DNA of 64,000 nucleotides from Erythrobacter sp. F6033 (GCF_023016005.1 NZ_JALKAZ010000001.1:1550001-1614000), one strand, 5' to 3'; shown: positions 10,726 through 19,153, numbered from the stretch's first letter. Program-made: numbers and translations. Notes: generated by a model not told the origin, from the letters alone.

Positions 10726-11556
10726 CTATGCAGAAACGAGTTCGCTCGGCGTGTTAGAACTTGCGAGCAGATCCATCGGATCAATGCCCTCCTTGCGCCA
10801 AATGCGGTGGCATTCGCGGTACTGGGTTGGCTCCGGAATGTTCAGCATAGTCCGAACCTCATCCAGTGGCATCTTGAGCAATTCGCGGATCGGCTGTTCA
10901 AGCAGCTTGGGCGCGCCCTTGCCGGTTTTCTTAGCCTGACGGACCGCGCCCATGACAGGGGCCTTACTGCCGCGAACCATCATTTTGATATTGGCCGAAC
11001 CGGCATAACCGATCAGCAAATGGCCTTGGCTCGGGCTCTGCCCATGTGTGAACAGCAGCACGCATTGTTCGCCCAAAGCGTCGCGACCATAGCCCGTGAG
11101 GACATGGAAGAGATCATGCGTGTCGCGCGAACGCGCCATGTACCACTGCATAAGGTCGGGGTATTGCGGACGGCCCAGCTTATCAAATTCAGCGACCAGC
11201 CCGGCGGCACTCAAACCTTCGCTTTCCATAAAATCGCAATAGGCGTGCGCGAGGCTGCCTTTGGGCGTTTTGCGAAGCTCAGTGTGGTCGTCGAGAATCT
11301 CCGGCAGATTCGGCTCTGTGCGGCGCAAGTCCTCACCACGCTCAGACAAAACCACATCCGCAACACGGTTTACGTAACCTCGCGGGGGGAGAGATTCGTA
11401 GATTTTAAAGACGAGGCTGGTGTCTTCCTTATCCTTCATCAGCAAGCGAAAATTCTTAATCGCGCGAGGCAGTGAATAGCGCGCCTCTGGGCGATCAGGA
11501 TGGCGCAGAATTGTTCCGTCAACGGAGGACTGAAGGGGAATAGTTGTAGTGGTCAT
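10726..11556 (-). CDS. COQ4-like protein (paralogue 2)
   Basis: A 276-residue COQ4-family protein with the metal motif RDTHDLFHVLTGYGRDALGE near residue 140, almost identical to paralogue 1 in that segment but diverged elsewhere. The repeated N-terminal region (KNFRLLMKDKEDTSLVFKIYESL versus the KNLIANKEDTKEVFFIIDAL type in copy 1) shows that the two are homologous along their length. The start codon follows the palindrome at 11611-11624 by about 55 bases. Duplication with shared operator-like sites suggests co-induction. Role as for paralogue 1: a quinone or lipid related function, inferred only from the family. Confidence 0.86.
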   Translation of the reverse strand: MTTTTIPLQSSVDGTILRHPDRPEARYSLPRAIKNFRLLMKDKEDTSLVFKIYESLPPRGYVNRVADVVLSERGEDLRRTEPNLPEILDDHTELRKTPKGSLAHAYCDFMESEGLSAAGLVAEFDKLGRPQYPDLMQWYMARSRDTHDLFHVLTGYGRDALGEQCVLLFTHGQSPSQGHLLIGYAGSANIKMMVRGSKAPVMGAVRQAKKTGKGAPKLLEQPIRELLKMPLDEVRTMLNIPEPTQYRECHRIWRKEGIDPMDLLASSNTPSELVSA

Positions 11557-11610
11557 GTCGCGGTTGGCCTTTGGATGTATTGTCTGACCATGCGACTAGC
11601 AGGCCATTAC

Positions 11611-11624
11611 TTACATCAATGTTA
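11611..11624 (-). promoter_or_regulatory. Putative operator upstream of COQ4-like gene 2
   Basis: TTACATCAATGTTA, core ACATCAATGT, lies 55 bases before the second COQ4-like start. It is the reverse complement of the core found before the first copy. On the transcribed strand both continue as ATGTAAGT. Likely a binding site for the same repressor. Confidence 0.5.
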
Positions 11625-11696
11625 ATAGCTGATAAGGGTTCTCAATCAAAACCCTTTTTACGCTACGCCTGTAAAATCCCGTTACCGCGTCAGTTA

Positions 11697-12611
11697 TCAG
11701 CCCTCGATCCAATCCGTGGGCGCGATCCCCAGCAGCGCCAGAATTGCGCTCAAATCTCCCCGATCGACCCGTCCGTTAGCCGCTGCCCTCGCTTTCGGCT
11801 TGGCGCGATAGGCAAAACCGTAATCCGCAGCTTCAATCATCGGAATATCATTGGCACCATCACCGGTTGCTAAACTTCTGGCCGCTCGCCCGAGCATCCC
11901 GATTTCTTCCGCCAATACAGAGGCCTTGGTGGTCGCATCGGTTATGCCGCCGACCAAACGACCGGTCAGTTTGCCCCCCGACACATCAAGCCGATTGCCA
12001 ACGACGCGTTGAAAGCCGAGTTCTTCCGCAACAGCATCAGCAAAGTGATGAAAACCACCAGTCACAAGAACGCAGCGTGTGCCTTGAGCAGCAAGCGTCG
12101 CTGTGAGTGTCTTCGCTCCGGGCGTTGCGCTGATCCTTTCAGCTAAGCAGGTCGCAATGGCCGCCTCATCGAGCCCCTCAAGCAGCGCAACCCGCTCACG
12201 CAGCGCATTCTCAAAGTCGAGCTCGCCCTGCATCGCGCGTTCAGTGATGTCAGAAATTTCCGCCTTAAGCCCGGCAAAATCTGCAAGCTCATCAATGCAC
12301 TCTTGCCCAATCATGGTCGAATCCATGTCCGAAACAAACAGCTGCGGGAAAGTGATCTCGTCCTGAGCCACCAACGCATCGGTCGGTGCAAAAAATTTGT
12401 CGATGCCAGCTAGCACCTTGGCCGGATCACCTTCATTAAAGCTGAGCTGCAAAACATCGCCGCCTATTGCGGAGGAGGCAAAATCAAGCTTCGCCGCTGA
12501 GGTAAGAGGCATGTTCTCAGCAGCGAAGGCATCTGCTGCCGCATTCAAACGGTTTTCAAGATCACCCGTTTCCCCGCCGTCAGTGTCTGCTATCAGACGC
12601 GCAATGAGCAC
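11697..12611 (-). CDS. serB: Phosphoserine phosphatase SerB
   Basis: Dephosphorylates O-phosphoserine to serine, the last step of serine synthesis. The HAD-type catalytic motif is VSDMDSTMIGQECIDELA (DxDST). Motif II is VLVTGGFHHFA and motif III the ATGDGANDIPMIEAADYGFA segment. From a GTG at 12611 the protein is 304 residues and opens VLIARLIAD, as family members do. GGAG lies eight bases upstream of this GTG. An ATG further up (12656) gives a tail unlike the family. The chosen start lies inside the first codons of the divergent miaA gene, an 8-base head-to-head overlap. Confidence 0.94.
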   Translation of the reverse strand: MLIARLIADTDGGETGDLENRLNAAADAFAAENMPLTSAAKLDFASSAIGGDVLQLSFNEGDPAKVLAGIDKFFAPTDALVAQDEITFPQLFVSDMDSTMIGQECIDELADFAGLKAEISDITERAMQGELDFENALRERVALLEGLDEAAIATCLAERISATPGAKTLTATLAAQGTRCVLVTGGFHHFADAVAEELGFQRVVGNRLDVSGGKLTGRLVGGITDATTKASVLAEEIGMLGRAARSLATGDGANDIPMIEAADYGFAYRAKPKARAAANGRVDRGDLSAILALLGIAPTDWIEG

Positions 12612-13560
12612 AAAAACATCTCCGAACAAATCGCCCAAGAACAGGCTCGCGCTCATCGCAGGGCCAACCGCTAGCGGCAAGAGCGCAATTGCGTTGGACC
12701 TCGCAAAGGCTCGCGCAAAGGCCAAGCTCGATACGTGGGTTATCAACGCCGATAGTATGCAAGTGTATGCCGATATCCCGATCGTCTCGGCAGCCCCTTC
12801 GCAAGACGAGCAGTCTGTATGCCCTCACCATCTCTACGGTGCATGGGACGGCCAAGTGAGTTGTTCGGCAGCCGAGTGGGCAAAGCAAGCAAGGCTTGTG
12901 ATCGCCGAGGCGCATAAAGCAGGTGCCCTTCCCGTCCTCGTTGGTGGGACGGGCATGTATATGAAGGTGCTGCTTGAAGGGATCGCCCCCATCCCAGAGA
13001 TTGACCCCGAAATCCGCGAAGTCGCCCGCGCGCTTGATACAGACGCTGCTTACGCCGCGCTGATGATCGAAGACCCGGAACGAGCAAGCATGCTCGCACC
13101 GGGTGACAGCCAACGCATCGCGCGCGCGCTGGAGGTGAAGCGGTCAACCGGGGTGACGCTCGGGGATTGGCAGCTCGCAAAAACTGGCGGTATCGGTGAC
13201 GATGTGGACCTTACGGCCGCTGTCCTGCTGCCAGAACGCCAATGGCTATATGATCGCTGCGGGTTGCGTTTCGAGCAGATGTTGAAAGACGGTGCGATTG
13301 CCGAAGTCGAAGCTCTACTGAAGCGCGGCCTTTCGCCGGACCTGCCTGTGATGCGCGCAATCGGCGTGCCGGAGATTGCTGCATTTCTAAAAGACGAGAT
13401 TGATCGAGAAACGATGATAGCGGGCGGAGCACAGGCCACGCGCAATTACGCGAAGCGGCAATTCACTTGGCTCCGCAACCAGTCGCCATCTGATTGGAAC
13501 CGCATTGAATCTCAAAATGTCGATATGGATAGTATTTTTGCATCATTATTACGTAATTAG
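12604..13560 (+). CDS. miaA: tRNA dimethylallyltransferase MiaA
   Basis: Transfers a dimethylallyl group from DMAPP to A37 of tRNAs that read UNN codons. The protein (318 residues from the ATG at 12604) opens with a P-loop, ALIAGPTASGKSA, and continues with INADSMQVYADIPI, the substrate-binding DxxQ-type segment. Later come PVLVGGTGMYMKVLLEGIAP and RQFTWLRNQ. Longer in-frame extensions to 12397 run antisense through serB and are implausible. No strong ribosome site is visible. The start overlaps the serB start on the other strand, so each promoter must lie inside the other gene's 5' coding part. Confidence 0.95.
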   Translation: MSTKTSPNKSPKNRLALIAGPTASGKSAIALDLAKARAKAKLDTWVINADSMQVYADIPIVSAAPSQDEQSVCPHHLYGAWDGQVSCSAAEWAKQARLVIAEAHKAGALPVLVGGTGMYMKVLLEGIAPIPEIDPEIREVARALDTDAAYAALMIEDPERASMLAPGDSQRIARALEVKRSTGVTLGDWQLAKTGGIGDDVDLTAAVLLPERQWLYDRCGLRFEQMLKDGAIAEVEALLKRGLSPDLPVMRAIGVPEIAAFLKDEIDRETMIAGGAQATRNYAKRQFTWLRNQSPSDWNRIESQNVDMDSIFASLLRN

Positions 13561-13563
13561 GCG

Positions 13564-13592
13564 TTGACGCATTAGATTATGCCTTATATCGG
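13564..13592 (+). promoter_or_regulatory. Candidate promoter of the ilvBNC leader transcript
   Basis: TTGACG at 13564-13569 is followed after 15 to 17 bases by the AT-rich element TATATCGG (13585-13592), just after the miaA stop and upstream of the leader ORFs. Spacing is not ideal, so this is a tentative sigma-70-type assignment. Confidence 0.35.
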
Positions 13593-13640
13593 AGCTGCGT
13601 AAGGCGGTTCGTAACGCACAATCGCCTCTTGGTTTCGCAT

Positions 13641-13694
13641 ATGATTATCGTTACACCTCGTCAGGCAACAAAGGTGAAGGCATCCAGATCATGA
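13641..13694 (+). CDS. Short leader ORF 1 upstream of ilvB
   Basis: A 17-codon ORF, MIIVTPRQATKVKASRS, whose TGA overlaps the ATG of the second leader ORF (ATGA at 13691-13694). Its first 11 bases, ATGATTATCGT, are identical to those of leader ORF 2. It begins with Ile-Ile-Val but is not otherwise rich in branched-chain codons. No obvious ribosome site precedes it. It may be a remnant duplicate, a coupling ORF, or untranslated. Confidence 0.35.
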   Translation: MIIVTPRQATKVKASRS

Positions 13695-13732
13695 TTATCG
13701 TCCTAATCGTAGGTGAGAACGGGTTGATCTAG
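13691..13732 (+). CDS. ilv leader peptide (attenuator peptide)
   Basis: A 13-codon ORF encoding MIIVLIVGENGLI: eight of the 12 residues after Met are Ile, Val or Leu. AGGTGAAGG ends ten bases before the ATG and serves as ribosome site. It precedes a hairpin that covers its stop codon and then a terminator, directly upstream of ilvB. This is the arrangement of ribosome-mediated attenuation: when charged Ile/Val/Leu tRNA is scarce, the ribosome stalls here and the terminator does not form. Attenuation of ilvBNC has been described in Caulobacter, another alphaproteobacterium. Confidence 0.82.
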   Translation: MIIVLIVGENGLI

Positions 13733-13794
13733 GATTCTTCGAATAGAATACGTCCAGATCGGCTCGATGCGAATAACCGCTTCGAGCCGTTTTT
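13726..13794 (+). terminator. ilvBNC attenuator: stop-codon hairpin plus intrinsic terminator
   Basis: First hairpin, 13726-13760: outer arms GATCT/AGATC and, inside, GGATTCT pairing with AGAAT and TCC; it contains the leader stop codon. Second, 13761-13788: GGCTCGA pairs perfectly with TCGAGCC, with a further GCG/CGC inside and a small loop, followed by GTTTTT (13789-13794). The second is a rho-independent terminator lying before the ilvB start at 13809. The two hairpins abut, so ribosome position on the leader could decide which forms. The exact antiterminator pairing was not resolved by eye. Confidence 0.8.
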
Positions 13795-13808
13795 AATTTG
13801 GGAGAAGT

Positions 13809-15566
13809 ATGTTGGCGCAGCGCTCCGGAGCCGCCTTATTGATGGAATGTCTGGTCGATCAGGATGTCGAGTTCGTATTCGGCTATCCTGGCGGTGCAGT
13901 GCTGCCCATTTATGACGAGCTGTTTGGTGAAGAACGCATCCGCCACATTCTCGTGCGCCATGAAGCAGGCGCGGCGCATGCGGCAGAAGGTTATGCCCGG
14001 GCGACCGGCAAGCCGGGCGTTGTTCTCGTCACATCCGGCCCCGGCGCTACAAACGCTGTGACGGGCATTGCCGATGCGTTCATGGATTCGATCCCGATGG
14101 TCGTCATCACAGGACAAGTTCCCACTGGCCTAATCGGAACAGACGCATTTCAGGAAGCCGATACTGTCGGCATCACGCGGCATTGTTCTAAGCACAATTA
14201 TCTCGTGAAAGACCCAGCTGATTTGAAAGCGACGCTTGAGGAAGCCTTCCGCATTGCAACCACAGGACGCCCTGGCCCTGTTGTGGTCGACATTCCAAAA
14301 GACGTGCAGATCGCTGTTCCTTCTGAAAATCGCGCGTCAAAGCTGACCGCAGCCCACCGATACGCGCCGCAAATGGCAGCGTCGCCAGAGCATATCATCG
14401 AAGCCGTCGAGATGCTCGCAGGAGCAGAACGACCGATCTTCTACACAGGCGGCGGCGTGATCAATTCGGGGCCCGAAGCGACCGAATTGCTGCGCCAGTT
14501 GCAGGATATAACAGGCGCCCCTGTTACGTCGACGCTAATGGGCCTTGGCTGTTTCCCGAACACGCATCCTGATTGGCTCGGCATGCTGGGCATGCACGGC
14601 ACTTACGAAGCCAATATGGCGATGAACCGCGCCGATGTGATGATCTGCATCGGGGCCCGCTTTGATGATCGTGTTACCGGGCGGCTGGACGCATTCTCGC
14701 CCGACAGTAAGAAAATCCACATCGACATTGATCGCAGCTCGATCAACAAGAATGTGCCTGTAGACCTTGGCATTGTTGGCGATTGCGCGACTGTTCTGGG
14801 TCAAATGATTGAAACATGGGGCGAGCGCAAGGCTCAGGACCTTGGCGAGTGGAAAGCCCGCATCGCCGGATGGCGCGCGCGCGAGTGCCTCGCTTACCCT
14901 GAGAAGTCGAAGAAGAACCCAGACGCTATCATGCCGCAAAAAGCGGTCGAGCGGCTTTATGCCCTCACCAAAGAACGCTCCCCCATCATCACCACCGAAG
15001 TCGGTCAGCATCAGATGTGGGCCGCACAGTATTTCGGTTTTGATAAACCGAACAAGTGGCTGACCAGCGGCGGTCTGGGCACAATGGGATACGGCATGCC
15101 GGCGGCCATTGGCGCGCAGCTTGGCCACCCTGACGCTTTAGTGATCGACATTGCCGGTGAAGCGTCAATCCAGATGAACATTCAGGAACTCGGCACCGCG
15201 AGCCAATACCGCCTGCCGGTCAAAATCTTCATTCTGAACAACGAATATATGGGCATGGTGCGGCAGTGGCAGGAACTGACCTACGAAAGCCGCTATTCAA
15301 ACAGCTATTCCGACAGCCTGCCGGACTTCGTAGCGCTGGGTGAGGCTTACGGTTGGAAAGGTATCCGCATTCAGGACGAGAAAGACCTCGATGCTGGTAT
15401 CCTGCAGATGATGGAGCATGATGGCCCGGTCATCGTCGATTGCTGTGTAGCAAGTGATGCAAACTGCTTGCCAATGATCCCGTCAGGCGCAGCGCACACG
15501 GAAATGCTGCTCTATGGCGATCAGCATGACGGCACGATGGACGATGAAGCAAAGGCACTGGTGTAA
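13809..15566 (+). CDS. ilvB: Acetolactate synthase large (catalytic) subunit
   Basis: ThDP- and FAD-dependent enzyme that condenses two pyruvates to acetolactate, or pyruvate with 2-oxobutyrate, the first common step of valine, leucine and isoleucine synthesis. The 585-residue protein shows FGYPGGAVLPIYDEL (cofactor Glu region at about residue 50: LVRHEAGAAHAAEGYA), GARFDDRVTGRL, and the ThDP motif around IAGEASIQMNIQELGTA with NNEYMGMVRQW. In the ThDP motif IAGEASI replaces the more usual GDGSF-type run. GGGAG precedes the ATG. It is followed by ilvN with a one-base stop/start overlap. Control by the leader attenuator is likely. Confidence 0.97.
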   Translation: MLAQRSGAALLMECLVDQDVEFVFGYPGGAVLPIYDELFGEERIRHILVRHEAGAAHAAEGYARATGKPGVVLVTSGPGATNAVTGIADAFMDSIPMVVITGQVPTGLIGTDAFQEADTVGITRHCSKHNYLVKDPADLKATLEEAFRIATTGRPGPVVVDIPKDVQIAVPSENRASKLTAAHRYAPQMAASPEHIIEAVEMLAGAERPIFYTGGGVINSGPEATELLRQLQDITGAPVTSTLMGLGCFPNTHPDWLGMLGMHGTYEANMAMNRADVMICIGARFDDRVTGRLDAFSPDSKKIHIDIDRSSINKNVPVDLGIVGDCATVLGQMIETWGERKAQDLGEWKARIAGWRARECLAYPEKSKKNPDAIMPQKAVERLYALTKERSPIITTEVGQHQMWAAQYFGFDKPNKWLTSGGLGTMGYGMPAAIGAQLGHPDALVIDIAGEASIQMNIQELGTASQYRLPVKIFILNNEYMGMVRQWQELTYESRYSNSYSDSLPDFVALGEAYGWKGIRIQDEKDLDAGILQMMEHDGPVIVDCCVASDANCLPMIPSGAAHTEMLLYGDQHDGTMDDEAKALV

Positions 15567-16081
15567 TGAAGATAAAGAGCGCAGCTTCTGAGCGGCATGT
15601 CCTCAACGTTACCGTCGATAACGAGCCGGGTATCCTCGCAAAGATCACTGGCCTGTTCACCGCGCGCGGCTACAATATCGACAGCCTGACCGTGGCCGAT
15701 ATTTCAGACGACCATGCGATCAGTCGGATTACCGTCGTCACCAGCGGTCCGCCCGAGGTGATCGATCAGATTGAGGCGCAACTTGAAAGGCTTGTGCCAG
15801 TTCACGGCGTGACCGACCTCACCACGGCCGGCCCACACGTTGAACGCGAGCTTGCCCTGATCAAAGTCAGCGGAAAAGGCGATGCGCGTGTCGAAGCCTT
15901 GCGCGTTGCGGACATTTTCCGCGCCAGTGTGGTTGATACCACCACCGAAAGTTTCGTGTTCGAGCTCACTGGAGCGCCGGACAAGATTGACAGTTTCATC
16001 GCCCTTATGCGCGGTCTCGGCCTTGTCGAGGTTGGCCGTTCGGGCGTTGTGGGAATGATACGCGGCGCGACGGGCGCCTAA
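15566..16081 (+). CDS. ilvN: Acetolactate synthase small (regulatory) subunit
   Basis: Regulatory subunit that stimulates IlvB and confers valine feedback inhibition. The 171-residue length is standard. The N-terminal ACT domain reads LNVTVDNEPGILAKITGLFTARGYNIDSL, and the C-terminal domain includes ALIKVSGKG and the FVFELTGAPDKIDSFI segment. It overlaps the ilvB stop by one base (TAATG), which supports coupled translation and balanced subunits. ilvC begins 12 bases after its stop. Confidence 0.97.
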   Translation: MKIKSAASERHVLNVTVDNEPGILAKITGLFTARGYNIDSLTVADISDDHAISRITVVTSGPPEVIDQIEAQLERLVPVHGVTDLTTAGPHVERELALIKVSGKGDARVEALRVADIFRASVVDTTTESFVFELTGAPDKIDSFIALMRGLGLVEVGRSGVVGMIRGATGA

Positions 16082-17128
<1,047 letters not shown>

Positions 17129-17147
17129 GGGCACCGGAGCGGGTGAT

Positions 17148-17750
17148 ATGAACAACACCCGCTCCACCACCCTCATTATATTTGGCCTCTGCGGACTTGC
17201 ATGGGTCGTAATTGTCGGGCGCGCCTACTTCAATGTGAAGGGCCCCGAGGACTTCGTCGTCACTACGACACAAAGCGAAGTGCAGGCATTCGCACGAGCA
17301 CAGCTTGATGCGTTGCAGGAACGTTCGTTTGCCGAAGATATCGAGCTTTGCGGTATCATTTTTGAGCGCAGCAATGGCGAGCTCGGTGCATCTTCGCCAA
17401 GGCCCGGTGACGAAGCGAGCTGCGGCATCGCGTTCTTTGACGAACCAGGCATGAAGCCGCTCGCCAGCTTTCACACGCATGCCGCACAAAACGATCAATA
17501 TGACAGCGAAGTACCGTCGGTTCTCGATATGCGAAGCGATTCTGCGCTTGGTATGGATGGGTATCTCGCGACGCCTGGCGGACGGTTCTGGTGGATCGAT
17601 GGCAATCGCGAAATTGCCAAGATGGTCTGCGGCGAAGGTTGTCTTGCGCAGGATACCAATTACGAACTGTGCGATGCCTATGAGCCGGAAAGCGAATACG
17701 ACATCCCGACTCTGATGGGCCGCTTTCGCGACAACTCAACTGATTGTTAA
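17148..17750 (+). CDS. DUF4329 / JAMM-like domain protein, membrane-anchored, exported
   Basis: A 200-residue protein with an N-terminal membrane anchor (residues 8-26), then an extracytoplasmic domain. ASFHTHAAQNDQY followed by EVPSVLD gives an H-x-H...S-x-x-D arrangement reminiscent of JAMM metalloprotease sites and of the DUF4329 family. Two more cysteine pairs (ELCGIIF, ASCGIAF; KMVCGEGCLAQ) may form disulfides. It follows ilvC by 19 bases with GGAG in the gap, yet has no known role in branched-chain synthesis. A strong hairpin follows its stop. Peptidase activity is only a possibility. Confidence 0.68.
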   Translation: MNNTRSTTLIIFGLCGLAWVVIVGRAYFNVKGPEDFVVTTTQSEVQAFARAQLDALQERSFAEDIELCGIIFERSNGELGASSPRPGDEASCGIAFFDEPGMKPLASFHTHAAQNDQYDSEVPSVLDMRSDSALGMDGYLATPGGRFWWIDGNREIAKMVCGEGCLAQDTNYELCDAYEPESEYDIPTLMGRFRDNSTDC

Positions 17751-17756
17751 AAGCCA

Positions 17757-17798
17757 ATAGATACGACCCGCGAAGCAATCGCTTCGCGGGTCGTCTAT
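17757..17798. terminator. Strong hairpin after the ilv operon
   Basis: A 14-bp perfect stem, ACGACCCGCGAAGC (17763-17776) with GCTTCGCGGGTCGT (17781-17794), loop AATC, extended by ATAG/CTAT with a two-base bulge. It lies just after the DUF4329 stop and before the convergent Cys-rich gene. There is no T-run on the plus side, so it may act as a bidirectional or factor-assisted terminator or as a 3' stabiliser. Confidence 0.7.
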
Positions 17799-17886
17799 CC
17801 TCCTAAGCCTTGTCATGAAAAGAATGGGGTGCAGCTGACTTACCTAGGAGGAAGTATAAGCCTGCCACACCCCAAGATGCGCACCG

Positions 17887-18273
17887 TCAGGCTTTCGGTG
17901 CGCAAGCTCCTGCTTCGCAAGCGCTCGCAGCGCATGCATTCGCTTCACAGCCGCTTGCCGCACAGGCATCAGCTGCCGCGCCGCAATCGGCGGCTGCACA
18001 AGCTGATGCAGCACACGCATTTGCTGCACATGCAGCCGCAGCACAGGCTTGCGCTTTGGCGGCCTTTTTAGCCGCTTTGCGTTCGGCCTTACGGGCTTTG
18101 CGTTCGGCACGGGCTTCAGCAGCGCGATTGCCGCCGTAGAGGCCAGAAGATGAACTTGTTGCGCTGGTGCTTGGGCCGCATGGAACATCTGCGATTGCAG
18201 GTGTTCCAGCTGTTGCAACGGCCAGTCCGCCAGCAACCATCAACATTTTTGCGAGGCTCTTTGAATTTGACAT
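17887..18273 (-). CDS. Secreted alanine/cysteine-rich protein with a Cys at every fifth residue
   Basis: A 128-residue protein of no family I recognise. Residues 1-28 form a signal peptide (cleavage after PAIA). Then come a Ser/Gly linker with one Cys (32), a basic Ala/Lys/Arg helix (49-74), and a C-terminal repeat in which cysteines fall at 77, 82, 87, 92, 97, then 104, 109, 114, 119, 124. That is two blocks of five with exact spacing five, separated by seven; the units read ACAAN, ACAAS and similar. Ten regularly spaced thiols in an exported protein suggest metal binding or covalent cross-linking, which is inference. It lies after a YHS-domain gene on the same strand, separated by a hairpin. 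The real gene status is supported by the signal peptide and an AAAGGAAT ribosome site. Confidence 0.72.
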   Translation of the reverse strand: MSNSKSLAKMLMVAGGLAVATAGTPAIADVPCGPSTSATSSSSGLYGGNRAAEARAERKARKAERKAAKKAAKAQACAAAACAANACAASACAAADCGAAADACAASGCEANACAASACEAGACAPKA

Positions 18274-18325
18274 TGGGGTATTCCTTTCAGACTTCTCTCT
18301 CGGGGGTAATAAACTCTCTAGGGGT

Positions 18326-18376
18326 ATTGAGCGCTCTGGCGGATTGGGGGTCAGGGGTTAAACCAGAGCGCTCAAT
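18326..18376 (-). repeat. 14-bp perfect inverted repeat between YHS gene and Cys-rich gene
   Basis: ATTGAGCGCTCTGG (18326-18339) pairs with CCAGAGCGCTCAAT (18363-18376), loop 23 bases. Each arm contains the palindrome GAGCGCTC. It lies 12 bases after the YHS stop and 50 bases before the Cys-rich start, both on the minus strand. With no T-run it could be an attenuating or mRNA-processing hairpin, or an operator. Confidence 0.6.
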
Positions 18377-18388
18377 TCGGGGATTTGA

Positions 18389-18868
18389 TTAGTCGCCGAA
18401 GCGCTTTCCATCGGGCACGCTTTTCCAAGCAACATTTGCCTTGGCGATGAAGCCGGGAATGTCTTTCAGCCACATCGATTGGACCTGCTTGTTCAAGTTC
18501 AGATACAGCTTGCCATCGACCAACTTGTAGACTTGCGGATCACCGGGGGCGAGCGAACCGCGGCTCATCGCCCATGCGCAGTGGCCACCATATTGCGGAG
18601 CATACGCTGCAGGGTTTTCCTTAAACGCATCCGCATTTGCCTGGCTCGAAAAACGCCATTCGGCATCCATGTATTGGACCGTGTATCGGGCATCGCCTTT
18701 CACTGGCACGCCGGAGCCTTGAAAATAGCTGACGGTGTCAAAGCCGCCAACGGCGATGTTGCCTTGATTGACGCCGACAAAAATGCCGCCGTCTGCTTGT
18801 GCTGGTGCGATTGCAGCGATCGGTGCGGCAAGCGCAGCGGCGGCAATCAAGATCGTACGGAACTTCAT
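18389..18868 (-). CDS. Exported YHS-domain protein (copy 1)
   Basis: A 159-residue protein with a signal peptide (MKFRTILIAA start, cleavage near residue 25). The YHS domain covers GGFDTVSYFQGSGVPVKGDARY, FKENPAAYAPQYGGHCAWA and LVDGKLYLNLN. The single conserved Cys is at residue 97; in some relatives of this family that site is selenocysteine. YHS domains are thought to bind metals or haem, but the role of this exported type is not settled. AGGAG precedes the start. The Cys-rich gene follows on the same strand, and a lipoprotein homologue lies 0.8 kb away. Confidence 0.88.
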   Translation of the reverse strand: MKFRTILIAAAALAAPIAAIAPAQADGGIFVGVNQGNIAVGGFDTVSYFQGSGVPVKGDARYTVQYMDAEWRFSSQANADAFKENPAAYAPQYGGHCAWAMSRGSLAPGDPQVYKLVDGKLYLNLNKQVQSMWLKDIPGFIAKANVAWKSVPDGKRFGD

Positions 18869-19153
18869 CGGGGGTCTCCTAAAAACTCGTTGGTGCAGCG
18901 ACCATTCGGTTGGCTTTCAGGCGGGATCATCAGGGGTAAACCAGCAGGGGAACTGGCGGGGTAATCCTGAGAGCCGCCGAATGGCCGCGCACATTATGAG
19001 GTTCGCAGGGACCACGCATTTGGTGACAGTGATCGTGAAAAAATTTTGAATTTTTCTTCATCGCATGGATGCAATGGCCCATTGACTGTCATTGCGATGC
19101 AAAACTAGACGCGTCTTAAGCGTCGGATACACGCGCTTGTGTGGGGACAGATC
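18869..19153. other. Divergent intergenic region with GGGGTAA-type repeats
   Basis: About 285 bases between the divergent YHS gene and the I78 lipoprotein gene. It holds GGGGTAAA (about 18932) and GGGGTAAT (about 18957), copies of a motif that recurs before the Cys-rich gene. It also holds an A/T-rich block near 19040 with the symmetric AAAAATTTTGAATTTTT. No gene or RNA was recognised. Confidence 0.4.
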
